From assembly GCA_900550135.1 (NCBI GenBank), contig URQO01000010.1, forward strand, positions 1-44,263: DNA of 44,263 bases. The letters run 5' to 3'. Below the pieces are notes generated by a model. The model did not search any database. It saw only the letters and a program-made list of their open reading frames with translations, and was not told the DNA's origin. The position numbers were made by a program, and so were the translations under genes. The stretch is from an uncultured Eubacterium sp. (lineage in GTDB: Bacteria > Bacillota > Clostridia > Lachnospirales > Lachnospiraceae). Shown piece after piece: positions 16,677 to 26,159 of this stretch (positions are counted from its first letter, which is position 1; each line of letters begins with the position of its first letter).

Positions 16677-17141
16677 ATGGAAAACAGTTTTTATAATAAT
16701 ATGACTTATGGTATTTATATAGTGTCAACCATGGATGGCAAAAGACCAACAGGTTGTGCCGTCAATTCAGCAATGCAGATTTCAGTAGATCCAAATACAA
16801 TTGCAGTAAGTTTAAATAAGAAAAGTTATACTCACAAGTGTATAGATGATTTTGGAAAATTTGCCATAAATATATTGGCAGAAACCACCAACCCTATACT
16901 CATAGGCAGGTTTGGTTTTTTTTCGGGAAAGAGCACTGACAAGTTTGAAGATATGGTTTTTGAAATGAAAGATGAACTTCCAATACCTGATGGCATATGT
17001 GGATATGCAACCTGCAAGGTTATTGATAAGTTGGAAACTTCCACACACACCATATTTCTTGGTCAGGTCATAGACGCCCGCATGATGTCTGACAAAAGAA
17101 TACCAATGACATACAAATATTATAAAGAAAGAATTAAATAG
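16677..17141 (+). CDS. Flavin reductase family protein (FMN-binding split barrel)
   Basis: 154 residues. MTYGIYIVSTMDGKRPTGCA, NSAMQISVDPNTIAVSLNKKS, FAINILAE and GYATCKVIDKLETSTHTIFLGQV match flavoredoxin-like flavin reductases. In many clostridia this domain is followed by a rubredoxin domain after a linker. Here the protein stops at TYKYYKERIK, and the sequence after it is a terminator, so it is the short form or has lost the rubredoxin. Likely role: NAD(P)H- or protein-linked FMN chemistry in oxygen or redox stress. ATG 16677 has GAAGAGGG upstream. Confidence 0.88.
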   Translation: MENSFYNNMTYGIYIVSTMDGKRPTGCAVNSAMQISVDPNTIAVSLNKKSYTHKCIDDFGKFAINILAETTNPILIGRFGFFSGKSTDKFEDMVFEMKDELPIPDGICGYATCKVIDKLETSTHTIFLGQVIDARMMSDKRIPMTYKYYKERIK

Positions 17142-17144
17142 TGC

Positions 17145-17192
17145 AAATCCACCCCTATGAAGCCAAAAGCATGTTAAAGGGGTGGATTTTTT
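17145..17192 (+). terminator. Intrinsic terminator after the flavin reductase gene
   Basis: Arms AAATCCACCCC (17145-17155) and GGGGTGGATTT (17179-17189), then TTTTTT. First of three related hairpins. Confidence 0.9.
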
Positions 17193-17357
17193 AGAAGAAT
17201 GTAAAAAGAAAAAGAAGACAAGAAGAAAAAATCCACCCCTATGAAGCCAAAATGATGCCAAAAGGGTGTATTTTTTTCATGGTTGTATAAATGAAAATAA
17301 GATAAAGAGTCAAATTTCCACCCTTTTGAAATCAAAAATATTAACAAGGGTGGAAGA
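17145..17357. repeat. Three tandem ~85-bp hairpin repeats
   Basis: Hairpins start at 17145, 17229 and 17315, about 85 bp apart. The first two share 24 bases of sequence around CCACCCCTATGAAGCC. The third is a diverged copy (TTCCACCCTT with AAGGGTGGAA). The second also ends in a seven-T run and could terminate transcription. The A-rich spacers between hairpins are alike in composition too, so the array looks like a decayed tandem duplication of a terminator unit. Confidence 0.85.
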
Positions 17358-17413
17358 TTGAAGAAATACATTTCTCACCCACAAATATATCAAAAAATAT
17401 ATGAAAAAATATG

Positions 17414-17441
17414 TTGAAAATTTATAGTAAAATGATATATT
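17414..17441 (+). promoter_or_regulatory. Probable promoter of the CotH gene
   Basis: TTGAAA (17414-17419), 16-bp spacer, TATATT (17436-17441) with TGA just upstream of the -10. It lies 50 bp before the start codon and after the hairpin array. Confidence 0.5.
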
Positions 17442-17491
17442 AAAAGTGTATCACAATTACATCAAAAATCAAAAAGAAAGGAAAAGGAGAA

Positions 17492-20400
17492 ATGAGAAAA
17501 AAATTAATTAATGCAGTGGCGATATTTATGTCTCTTTGCATGATTGCTCCGGCTACAGTTTTTACCGGTCAGAGTACATATGCAGAAGATAAGATTGGCA
17601 CAGAAACAAAAGAAAATCAAGACCAGGAATTAAAGATTCAGGGGGACTACTTTAGACAGTATATGTCGGTGCTACTTGATGAAGGAAAGCTTAAAAGTGA
17701 CAGCAATACAACAAGTATGGCAAAAGATGAAAAATCAAAATCAGTAATTTTCAGTGATACAAAAGAAAATATAATAAACAAAGGAATAGTATTAGATAAG
17801 ACATTAAACTTTGATGGTTCAAAGGTAGACAGAATCAGCATTGATGGTCTTGCAGAAAAAGGAACAACAGTTAAGTTAGGTGTATTTTTAGATGGAGCAG
17901 CTGAACCGGTTGCAACAACTACATTGTACAAACAGAAAAAGAAAAACAAAAACAATTGGGAATATTCAAAAGATATTTCTATTGATGTGGCAGACAAAAA
18001 TATAGTTGGACAACATACTGTTCAGATAAAAGTGCTTGATACAAGTAGCAATGTAGTTACCTTCAGTTTAAAATCCATAGAATTTGTAGAAAGTACAGTT
18101 CCAACAGTGTATTTTAACATTGATGAGTCAGAAGGAACTATTGCAGAAATGAATGCATCACAGGATCACAGCGCAGAGTGTTATGGTAGCATGACTATAA
18201 AAGTTCCTGACGGTTTTAAATCAGAATATACAGGTAAGAACGCAAAAGGTGGTACTTACCAGATGGAATATATTCGTGGACGTGGAAATTCTACATGGAG
18301 TGTAGACAAGAAACCTTACAAGATTAAGCTTGATAAAAAAGCTGATATACTTGGAATGGGCAAAAACAAACATTGGGTTTTATTGGCAAATTATTATGAT
18401 AACAGTTTGTTAAGAAACAAAATCACGTACTGGCTTGGTTCAAAACTTAATATGCCATTTACACCAAAAAGTGAACCTGTAGATGTGGTTATGAATGGTG
18501 AATATTATGGCAGTTATATGTTGTGTGAACAGGTGAGAGTAGGTTCCACAAGAGTTAACATTGATGACTTGGAAGATAATAAAGATGCAATGCATGCAAC
18601 AGAGGAACCATTTATAACAGGTGGTTATTTGTTATCACTTGAGCCATATGGTAATGAGGAAAAGAAGTCATTTAAAACAAGTAAAGGTAATACATTTTTA
18701 ATCGAAAGCCCATCTTTTGAGGATTATTACAATGAGACACAGTACAATTATATAAAGAATTACGTTCAAAAAGTTGAAGATGCCATATATGGAAGTGGAT
18801 ACAAAGGTAGCGATGGAGTATCATACAAAGATTTGATGGATATGGCATCCACCGTATATTACTACTGGATTCAGGAATTTTCCATGAATAGTGACGGATA
18901 TATATCTACAAGTACATATTTGTATAAGCCAAGAAACGGGAAACTATACTGGGGTCCATTGTGGGATTTCGATTATGTAGCATGGGGCTCAACAGAATAC
19001 GATGGAAATAGTATAGAGGGATGGACACGAAATGATAAAGTATGGCTGGATAAATTATTTGAAGACAGAACATTTGCTCAGGAAATTGTAAATACCTGGC
19101 CCAAATTAAAAGCAGCTTTAGAAGAGTTAGTAAAAGATGGCGGTCAGTTAGATATTTACAAAAAACGTGTTGAAAAATCAGCAGCATACAACTTTGAAAA
19201 ATGGGGAATGTCACCACTTAATGATGATAATGAAAAAGATGGTAAAACTGGTTTAACTTATGATCAGGAAATCGAAAGACTTCGTGGTTGGATTAAGGAA
19301 AGAATGAACTGGGTAGACAAAAATTTAAATTCATTGGTGCCTACTCCATGCACAGTAAAATATGTAGCAGATGGAAAAACAGTAGCCACAACTACAGAAT
19401 ATATTGGTAAAAAAATACATGATTTTCCAAAGGTTCCAAAGAAAAAAGGCTATGTATTTACAGGATGGCAGGTAAAATACCACTTAACATATGATGAATA
19501 TATAGCATTGCATCCTGATATTTTAGAGCAGGATGATAAGGATACAAAGGAGTTACTTGAACAGATTAAGAAGAATGGCTATGATTATGATGGTGATTTT
19601 GATAAGTATGAGATAGTACCAAAATCAATGACACTTACAGCAAATTATGTTTCTGAAAAAGAAATTGTACAGCCTAAAAAGCTATATTTGAACAAATCAA
19701 ATATAAATATTTCATATGATAGTGATGGAAGTAGTTTAATTGCCAGTGTTTTACCATTTGATGCAACATATACAGATTTGACATGGAAGTCAAGTGACGA
19801 ATCGGTGGTAACTGTAGATGATGGCAGTTTGTCAGTTCAGGGTCAGGGTGATGCAGTTATTACAGTATCAACAGAAAATGGACTTAAAGCATCTTGTAAA
19901 GTACATGTATGCACAAATGATGAAGTTGACAAATTCCCATATGATACATTTGATTTGTCTGACAGTGAGATTACATTAAATGTGGGAGAGTACAGAAAGC
20001 TAAATGTTCAATCAACTGAAGAGCAGGCAATATATACAAGCTTCCCAACATTTATGAGCATCGATTCATCTATAGCAGACATAAATGATGGTGGTTATGT
20101 ATACGGAGTATCAGAAGGAAAAACAGCAGTACTTATGGTGTCAGATCATGGAGTAATGCCTTGTACTGTACATGTAGTTGACCCAAATAAAGTTAAAAAG
20201 GGAAAAATATACAAAGTAGAAGGCAATAAATACAAAGTTACATCTTTAGGTAAAAACAAAACAGTTACATTTGTTGGAACAACCAATAAAAAGACAAAAA
20301 CTGTAAACATTCCAAACAGTGTAAAAATAAATAAATATACTTTTAAGGTTACAGCAGTTGGAAACAAAGCCTTGTACAATTACAGCAACCTGACCACTCT

Positions 20401-20569
20401 TAAGGTTGGAAAGAATATTAAAAAACTTACAAAGAAAATGTTTAAGAAAAACAAAAAACTTAAAAAAGTTGTACTAAAAAGTGCAAAAACTAAAGTTCAA
20501 AAAGGAACATTTTCAAAGAAGGTTAAAATTTTAAAACCTAAAAAGTCAAAGAAAAGTAAAAGCAAATAA
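17492..20569 (+). CDS. Large secreted CotH-family surface protein
   Basis: 1025 residues. A signal peptide (ending near TGQSTYAED) is followed by a beta-rich N-terminal region. The CotH kinase-like domain spans roughly 200-600 (RGRGNSTWSVDKKPYKIKL, WVLLANYYDNSLLRNK, NGEYYGSYMLCEQ, GGYLLSLEP, LWDFDYVAWG). A Listeria-Bacteroides-type beta repeat follows near 619-670 (GYVFTGWQV), then two bacterial Ig-like (Big2) domains (about 730-805 and 810-895). A lysine-rich, LRR-like tail from about 905 ends KSKKSKSK. CotH proteins were first known from spore coats and include protein kinases; this exported one probably acts on or binds surface proteins (inference). GGAGA precedes ATG 17492. No sortase signal is seen. 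Confidence 0.9.
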   Translation: MRKKLINAVAIFMSLCMIAPATVFTGQSTYAEDKIGTETKENQDQELKIQGDYFRQYMSVLLDEGKLKSDSNTTSMAKDEKSKSVIFSDTKENIINKGIVLDKTLNFDGSKVDRISIDGLAEKGTTVKLGVFLDGAAEPVATTTLYKQKKKNKNNWEYSKDISIDVADKNIVGQHTVQIKVLDTSSNVVTFSLKSIEFVESTVPTVYFNIDESEGTIAEMNASQDHSAECYGSMTIKVPDGFKSEYTGKNAKGGTYQMEYIRGRGNSTWSVDKKPYKIKLDKKADILGMGKNKHWVLLANYYDNSLLRNKITYWLGSKLNMPFTPKSEPVDVVMNGEYYGSYMLCEQVRVGSTRVNIDDLEDNKDAMHATEEPFITGGYLLSLEPYGNEEKKSFKTSKGNTFLIESPSFEDYYNETQYNYIKNYVQKVEDAIYGSGYKGSDGVSYKDLMDMASTVYYYWIQEFSMNSDGYISTSTYLYKPRNGKLYWGPLWDFDYVAWGSTEYDGNSIEGWTRNDKVWLDKLFEDRTFAQEIVNTWPKLKAALEELVKDGGQLDIYKKRVEKSAAYNFEKWGMSPLNDDNEKDGKTGLTYDQEIERLRGWIKERMNWVDKNLNSLVPTPCTVKYVADGKTVATTTEYIGKKIHDFPKVPKKKGYVFTGWQVKYHLTYDEYIALHPDILEQDDKDTKELLEQIKKNGYDYDGDFDKYEIVPKSMTLTANYVSEKEIVQPKKLYLNKSNINISYDSDGSSLIASVLPFDATYTDLTWKSSDESVVTVDDGSLSVQGQGDAVITVSTENGLKASCKVHVCTNDEVDKFPYDTFDLSDSEITLNVGEYRKLNVQSTEEQAIYTSFPTFMSIDSSIADINDGGYVYGVSEGKTAVLMVSDHGVMPCTVHVVDPNKVKKGKIYKVEGNKYKVTSLGKNKTVTFVGTTNKKTKTVNIPNSVKINKYTFKVTAVGNKALYNYSNLTTLKVGKNIKKLTKKMFKKNKKLKKVVLKSAKTKVQKGTFSKKVKILKPKKSKKSKSK

Positions 20570-20666
20570 TTTTATAAAAATATAAATCAGTAAAATAATT
20601 TGCAAAACATAAAAAAAGCGAATACACTATAAATGTTATTACTAAAATAAAACTGAGAGGATTGAG

Positions 20667-21917
20667 ATGAATCAGAAGAAATCAGTAACATTTATAGGTG
20701 TATCGCTTTTTTTTATAATTATTGTGTTGGCAATTTTGTATTTTTTTGTATTTTCAAAAATTGATTCTGTTACAAAGGTTGATTTGGAAAAAAAATCCAA
20801 TGGGGAAAAAGTAACCGTTGCAACAGAAACAAAAAATACTGAAAAAGTTTCAAAAGAGAAAATCAGTGTAAATAAAATTAAGACAGAAAGACTGTCAAAA
20901 AAACAAATTAAAATTTCATGGTCTGACAAATTGGACAATAAAGTGGAAAAATATATAGTCAGAAAAGTTGATTATAAAAACAATAGAAAAGTAGGAAAAT
21001 GGAAGACCGTTTCGACCATTGAGTCCGATGATATATTAGATGGAAATTATAATAGTATTGTAGATATTGTTGATGAAGAACCACGTTTTTATAAATATAA
21101 AGTTGATGTAATACCAAAAGAACAATATCAGCAGACAAATGGAACAGAGACACTGGCCGGGAATGTAATGGTCTGTATTGACCCGGGACATTTTGCAGGA
21201 AAAAATCAGTCACCGGCGGAAGCATCATATTATTATTCTGAAGGAGATTACACCATTGAAATAGGAAAACAGCTGAAAAAGGAACTAAAAAAATATGGAA
21301 TAAGTTCATATCTAACAAGGAAAAGTGGAAAAATCAGTTTGCACGGTTATACAAATGAAAAATTGGATTACACAAAAATCAGTTTACGTGGCGAGTATGC
21401 TGGAGAAAATGACAGTAATTTGTTTATTTCATTACACACAAATGCAAATCTTGATAATGCAAACGGTATAGACACGTGGAATCAGCCAAAGTCAATAAAC
21501 AAAACATTTGTCTTTTTAAATACCGTGGCAATGGCGGATTCAGGATTTGTTAATATGGCAAATGCAGTTGGAGAAAACGTAACTAAAATCAATTATCAGT
21601 TGGGATTGTGTTGTAGTGTTAATTTTAGTAAAGTGTCAGAAAAAAGCATTAGTCAGTGGTCAGATGTCATAAATGACAGCTTAAACAGTAACGGAACAGT
21701 ACTAAAAAGAACAGAAGACGGAGAAGATTACTACGGTGTATTAAGAGGGGCTGCTCAGGTTGGAGTTCCGGGATTTATTGTAGAACATGCTTTTCACACA
21801 AATGCTGATATGAGAAAAGAAGCAATGGATGACAATATGGCAAAGTTGTGGGCAAAGGCAGAAGCCTATGGTATTGCATATGGATTTGGTGTTGCCGGAA
21901 ATATGAAGATGAAATAA
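20667..21917 (+). CDS. Membrane-anchored N-acetylmuramoyl-L-alanine amidase (Amidase_3)
   Basis: 416 residues. An N-terminal membrane anchor (about 9-31) is followed by an FN3-like segment with many lysines (about 68-150) and then the catalytic domain. Zinc-site residues are visible in CIDPGHFAG, the Glu of YTIEIGKQL and the His of LFISLHTNAN; the catalytic glutamate is in FIVEHAFHTN. It cuts the amide bond between N-acetylmuramic acid and the stem peptide outside the membrane, and so serves wall turnover or daughter-cell separation. AGAGG precedes ATG 20667. It starts about 100 bp after the CotH gene; nothing notable is seen in that gap. Confidence 0.92.
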   Translation: MNQKKSVTFIGVSLFFIIIVLAILYFFVFSKIDSVTKVDLEKKSNGEKVTVATETKNTEKVSKEKISVNKIKTERLSKKQIKISWSDKLDNKVEKYIVRKVDYKNNRKVGKWKTVSTIESDDILDGNYNSIVDIVDEEPRFYKYKVDVIPKEQYQQTNGTETLAGNVMVCIDPGHFAGKNQSPAEASYYYSEGDYTIEIGKQLKKELKKYGISSYLTRKSGKISLHGYTNEKLDYTKISLRGEYAGENDSNLFISLHTNANLDNANGIDTWNQPKSINKTFVFLNTVAMADSGFVNMANAVGENVTKINYQLGLCCSVNFSKVSEKSISQWSDVINDSLNSNGTVLKRTEDGEDYYGVLRGAAQVGVPGFIVEHAFHTNADMRKEAMDDNMAKLWAKAEAYGIAYGFGVAGNMKMK

Positions 21918-21973
21918 ACAAAGAAATATATTATAATAATATTATTATGAACAAATGAAAGTGGAGGGAACAA

Positions 21974-23620
21974 ATGTATTGCGAAAATTGTGGAAGTAAA
22001 TTAGAAGATGGTGATTTATTTTGCCAGAATTGTGGCGCAAAAGTGCCGTCAAACGATCAATCAGATCTGGCTGATGATTCAGCCCAGCAGACTCAGATAA
22101 TAAGTGGTGTGGAAGAATTGTCAGGTCAAACAGAGGCAATGCCTGAAGATGTGGAAGCACAGACAGAAGTATTGCATAGCGACGAAATATCTCAGAAAAA
22201 TTTAGATTCAATGGTTGGTGATTCTAATATGCAGGAAGATAACGGACAGTATAGTAATCAGCAAAATGCAAATGATGGATGGAATCAGACAACAGGCAAT
22301 CAGAATTATAGTGGAAACAATCAGTTTGGCGGAAATCAAAATCAGGTTCCATATGTTGAACCTAAAAAGAAAAGTCATAAAGGTCTGATTATTGGAATTA
22401 GCATTGTAGCAGTCTTGCTTATTGCCATTATATCTGTAGGTGCAATTTATGTAGCAACAGATGGTACATTTAAGAGTAACAAATCAAGACTTAATGCTGT
22501 AAGTTCAAAGTTGGAAAAATACGAAAAAGAAAAAGAACAGTATTTAATATCAGATGATACAGATGACTATGATGAATATGAAGAGCTTATAGACGAGTGT
22601 AAAGATGTAATTAAGAGGGAAAAGGTAAAACAGGCAGAAAGTACTATTGAAGATGTTGAGTCACAACTTGACAAATTAATAAGAAGTAATGACAAGTATG
22701 TAGATGAAAAAGTTGCCGAGTATAAAGAAGTAAATCTTAGCAGTGCAAAGAAAGATGAAAAGTCAAACTTTGACAGTTGTGTGGAAGAAATTAGCAATTT
22801 GAAAAAAGAGCACAAGTATAGCTTAATACCTGATCAGTTTTTGAAATTGGATGATATAGTGGTTCAGTATATTGAATCAGATGAGGTAGCATCAGTATAT
22901 ATATCAAGAGTTGATACATCAAATTATCCAAAAGTAAAATTAACTGTGCAGGTTACAAATCAGAGTAATTCTTCACCAATTGCAAATCTTGAAACAGACA
23001 AATTTCATGTAGAAAAAGTAACAGGATTTGAAAAATATCAGAGTCAAACGGTAAACAGTGTAACTTATGATAGTGCATATCAAACTTATGAAGTTGAATT
23101 TACTGACAAATCAAAAGATGAAATAAAGGACGGAAATTCAATAGAAGTCAGATATAAGTCCAAAGAATATGATGGTGAAGGAATTTGTGCGTATCTTCCA
23201 TCAGGAAATAAAGACTATGCAGGGGATGGACCGGAATGTGTTGGAGGACCGGAATCAACATTGGAAGATTATATTTCAAGATATCCTGATGCAATAACTG
23301 AACAAAACTATACATACATTTCAGATTATATCAAATCAGGAAGTAGTATGGAAAAGGAACAGTCCAGTTATATTCAGAATAAAGAAGTAGACGAAACAAT
23401 GATTTCTTATAATATTAAGAATGTTAAATACAGTAGTAGCAAAAAATGTGTCGTAACAACAGAAGAAAGATATCAGATAAATTATTATGATGATAACTTT
23501 ACAAGTAAGGACATGACACAGATATGTAAGTACAATGTTGAAAAAGTTGACGGTCAGTGGCTTATTACAGGTTATGCCGGAGATATAAAGACAGTAACAA
23601 ATTCAAAAGGAACATGGTAA
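21974..23620 (+). CDS. TcaA-like zinc-ribbon membrane protein
   Basis: 548 residues. The N-terminal zinc ribbon is CENCGSKLEDGDLFCQNCG (residues 3-21). A Gln/Asn-rich linker, one membrane segment (about 137-160, GLIIGISIVAVLLIAIISVG), an extracellular charged coiled coil (about 172-285) and a beta-rich region follow. The C-terminal domain (about 418-540) resembles the NTF2-like end of TcaA proteins (ERYQINYYDDNFTSKDM, KVDGQWLITGYAGDI). TcaA proteins affect envelope stress and glycopeptide responses in staphylococci; a similar envelope role here is inference. GGAGGG precedes ATG 21974. Confidence 0.8.
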   Translation: MYCENCGSKLEDGDLFCQNCGAKVPSNDQSDLADDSAQQTQIISGVEELSGQTEAMPEDVEAQTEVLHSDEISQKNLDSMVGDSNMQEDNGQYSNQQNANDGWNQTTGNQNYSGNNQFGGNQNQVPYVEPKKKSHKGLIIGISIVAVLLIAIISVGAIYVATDGTFKSNKSRLNAVSSKLEKYEKEKEQYLISDDTDDYDEYEELIDECKDVIKREKVKQAESTIEDVESQLDKLIRSNDKYVDEKVAEYKEVNLSSAKKDEKSNFDSCVEEISNLKKEHKYSLIPDQFLKLDDIVVQYIESDEVASVYISRVDTSNYPKVKLTVQVTNQSNSSPIANLETDKFHVEKVTGFEKYQSQTVNSVTYDSAYQTYEVEFTDKSKDEIKDGNSIEVRYKSKEYDGEGICAYLPSGNKDYAGDGPECVGGPESTLEDYISRYPDAITEQNYTYISDYIKSGSSMEKEQSSYIQNKEVDETMISYNIKNVKYSSSKKCVVTTEERYQINYYDDNFTSKDMTQICKYNVEKVDGQWLITGYAGDIKTVTNSKGTW

Positions 23621-24020
23621 AAAGTTTTCGATTAAAAACTAAAGCATAACATGATTATATAAAATAGTTACGAGAAAGAAAATAAAAAAATAGAATAAAA
23701 ATTATTAAAAGATGTTATGTAATGATATGTTTTTTCAATGATTAGACAAAATGTATCAGAACGTAGCATCTTTTTTATTATATGCATTCTGTCATATAGT
23801 AGTGTATAATAAAAATATGCTTTTTTGATGACATTTTGATGTACTATTAGATTGCAAAAAAAGGTCTTAAAAAAATATTGTAATGATAAAAAGATTTATA
23901 ATAGTATAAATGTAAGTTTAAAAATTATAATATAAATATAAAATAACTAAAAATAATGTTAAATTAAAAACAACTAAAATAAGTTATAGAAATAAAAAAT
24001 CACAAATAAGAGGAAAATTC
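23621..24020. other. 400-bp AT-rich gap before the two-component operon
   Basis: It contains the terminator at 23709-23777. The remainder is very AT-rich and probably holds the promoter of the response-regulator gene, but no consensus promoter is convincing. GGTCTTAAAAAAATA near 23870 repeats a string found in the pstA-pstB gap (about 7642). No gene seen. Confidence 0.5.
23709..23777 (+). terminator. Intrinsic terminator after the TcaA-like gene
   Basis: AAGATGTTATGT (23709-23720) pairs with ACGTAGCATCTT (23761-23772) allowing two G-U pairs, with an inner TGATAT/GTATCA helix, followed by TTTTTT. Confidence 0.8.
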
Positions 24021-24674
24021 ATGATAAATATATTGATAGTAGAAGATGATGTGGCAATTTCAAATTTAATAAAACTGACAGTAAAAAGAGCAGGCTTTTT
24101 GTGTGATACAGCTCTTGATGGGGAAGTGGCATTAAATAAAATAGAAGAGAAAAATTATGATTTAATATTGCTTGATATAATGCTTCCAAAAGCTGATGGG
24201 TTTGAGATTTTGGAATATATAGAACCAAAGAAAATACCGGTAATTTTTTTGACTGCAAAAAATTCAGTAGAAGATAAAGTAAAAGGTCTTAGAATGGGAG
24301 CAGAAGATTATATTGTAAAACCTTTTGAACCTACGGAACTTCTGGCGCGTATAGATGTGGTTTTAAGACGATATAACAAAACTGAAAAAGTCATAAATAT
24401 TGCAGGTTTACAGATTAATCAGGTTTCTATGCAGGTCACAAAGGATGGAAAGGAGATTCCACTAACTCCAAAGGAATACAATGTTTTGCTGTTATTTGCT
24501 CAAAATCCCAATGTGGCATTGTATAGGGAGACAATTTACGAAAGAGTGTGGGGAGAAGAGTTTGAATATGGAACCAAGACTGTGGATTTACATATTCAGA
24601 GATTGCGTAAAAAAGTAGGGCTGGAGCATCAGCTAAAGGCTGTAAATAAAGTAGGTTACAGACTGGAAATATAA
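24021..24674 (+). CDS. OmpR-family response regulator
   Basis: 217 residues. The receiver carries VEDD, the phospho-acceptor aspartate in LILLDIMLPKADGFE, FLTAK and YIVKPFEP; the DNA-binding domain contains GTKTVDLHIQRLRKKVG and ends NKVGYRLEI. AGAGG precedes ATG 24021. It is followed after 81 bp by a histidine kinase, with which it should form a pair. The VanY-type peptidase downstream suggests a cell-wall stimulus or target, resembling VanR/VanS neighbourhoods, but no vanHAX genes are present. Confidence 0.95.
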   Translation: MINILIVEDDVAISNLIKLTVKRAGFLCDTALDGEVALNKIEEKNYDLILLDIMLPKADGFEILEYIEPKKIPVIFLTAKNSVEDKVKGLRMGAEDYIVKPFEPTELLARIDVVLRRYNKTEKVINIAGLQINQVSMQVTKDGKEIPLTPKEYNVLLLFAQNPNVALYRETIYERVWGEEFEYGTKTVDLHIQRLRKKVGLEHQLKAVNKVGYRLEI

Positions 24675-24755
24675 TAAAAGACAATATATGTTGCAACTGT
24701 ATAAATCGCAGAATGGCTGAAACAGGATATACAATATATAAGAAAGGCATAAAAC

Positions 24756-26159
24756 ATGAAATTTAGAACAAAAGTAGTAGTGTATATGATAATAATGCTG
24801 GCAATTATATTTGGTGCAGGTTCTAGTGCCTTAATATACAATTCCTTTAATGGTGCACTGCAAAGAGAAAAAGCAAGTGTAAAACAGTCTTATGAAATGC
24901 TTGTAAATACATTAAAAGTAGTAAACAGTACAAAAACATGGACAGATAGTAGTGAGATATCAAAAGTTATTAAGGAAATGTCAAAGCAAAAAAGTACATC
25001 ATGGGTTGGAATCAGAGTACGAAAAAAAAAGAAAGTTACATATCAGAGTGGAAGTGAAAAAAACAATATTGTAGATTTGTCAGGAGATATTGATGAAAAA
25101 ACATGTCAGATGAAAATTATATCCACAGGCAAATCAAAGTATTTTATTCAGATATCAGGAGTGTTAAAGGTTGGAAAAGAACTTAACTATCTTGACATAT
25201 TGTATGACATTACATCTATTTACAATGAAAGAGACAGGCTGGTTAGAATTTATTTTGAAATATTTGTGTTACTGATTATAATATGTGGATTTTTGTCTTA
25301 CAGCAATTCTTTTATTATGACAAGACCACTGACAAAACTTGCAAGAGCATCAAAGTTGATTGCATCAGGCAACATGTCGTCCCGTTCAAGGGTAAAGACC
25401 AACGACGAAATAGGGCAACTGTCAAAAGAATTTGATAATATGGCAGACCACCTGGAAGAAAATATAAATGACATGAAAGATACTATGGAAAGACAAAATC
25501 AATTTATTGGAAACTTTACACATGAGTTGAAAACTCCAATGACTTCAATTATAGGCTATGCTGATTTGATTAGAAGTCAGTCCCTAAAAGAGGAGGAGCA
25601 GATAGAGGCGGCCAATTACATTTATTCAGAAGGAAAAAGACTGGAAAGATTGTCACTTAAACTGTTGGATATTTTTGTAACTGAAAATACTGAAATAAAG
25701 CTGACAGCTGATTCTCCCAAAAGAATTGTGGAACAAATTGTGGACAGCTTAAAACAGGATTATTATAAAAGAAATATTAAGTTGGAATGTCAGTGTGAAC
25801 AGGGAGTTTGTATGATGGAACCTGATTTAATACGTTCTCTTGTTGTCAATCTGGTAGACAATTGCAGAAAGGCAATTGCAGAAGGAGGGCTGATATTGGT
25901 AAAAACCAAAATGACAGATCAGGGTTGCATTATTAAAATACAGGACAATGGTCGTGGAATGCCAAAGGAAGCATTGAATCACATTACCGAGGCGTTTTAT
26001 CGCGTTGACAAGTCACGTTCAAGAAAACAGGGTGGCGCAGGACTTGGACTGGCCCTTTGTTCCAATATTGTAAAGATTCATAATGGTAGTATTAATTTTC
26101 AAAGTAAAGAAGGCATAGGAACCATTGTCACAGTTGAACTAAAAGGAGGAAGGTCATAA
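24756..26159 (+). CDS. Sensor histidine kinase
   Basis: 467 residues: membrane segment 1 (about 8-28), an extracellular sensor region (about 30-165) with no recognised fold, membrane segment 2 (about 166-188), HAMP (about 190-243), HisKA with the phospho-histidine in FTHELKTPMTSIIGYA, then the ATPase domain with N box NLVDNCRKA, G1 DNGRGMP and G2 GGAGLGLAL. AAAGG precedes ATG 24756. It probably phosphorylates the regulator encoded just upstream. The next gene begins immediately after its stop codon. Confidence 0.95.
   Translation: MKFRTKVVVYMIIMLAIIFGAGSSALIYNSFNGALQREKASVKQSYEMLVNTLKVVNSTKTWTDSSEISKVIKEMSKQKSTSWVGIRVRKKKKVTYQSGSEKNNIVDLSGDIDEKTCQMKIISTGKSKYFIQISGVLKVGKELNYLDILYDITSIYNERDRLVRIYFEIFVLLIIICGFLSYSNSFIMTRPLTKLARASKLIASGNMSSRSRVKTNDEIGQLSKEFDNMADHLEENINDMKDTMERQNQFIGNFTHELKTPMTSIIGYADLIRSQSLKEEEQIEAANYIYSEGKRLERLSLKLLDIFVTENTEIKLTADSPKRIVEQIVDSLKQDYYKRNIKLECQCEQGVCMMEPDLIRSLVVNLVDNCRKAIAEGGLILVKTKMTDQGCIIKIQDNGRGMPKEALNHITEAFYRVDKSRSRKQGGAGLGLALCSNIVKIHNGSINFQSKEGIGTIVTVELKGGRS

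Noticed and set aside
16812..17261. Minus-strand frame over the flavin reductase and hairpins
   Set aside because: It runs through the terminator repeats and gives low-complexity Phe-rich sequence; the plus-strand gene is clearly real.
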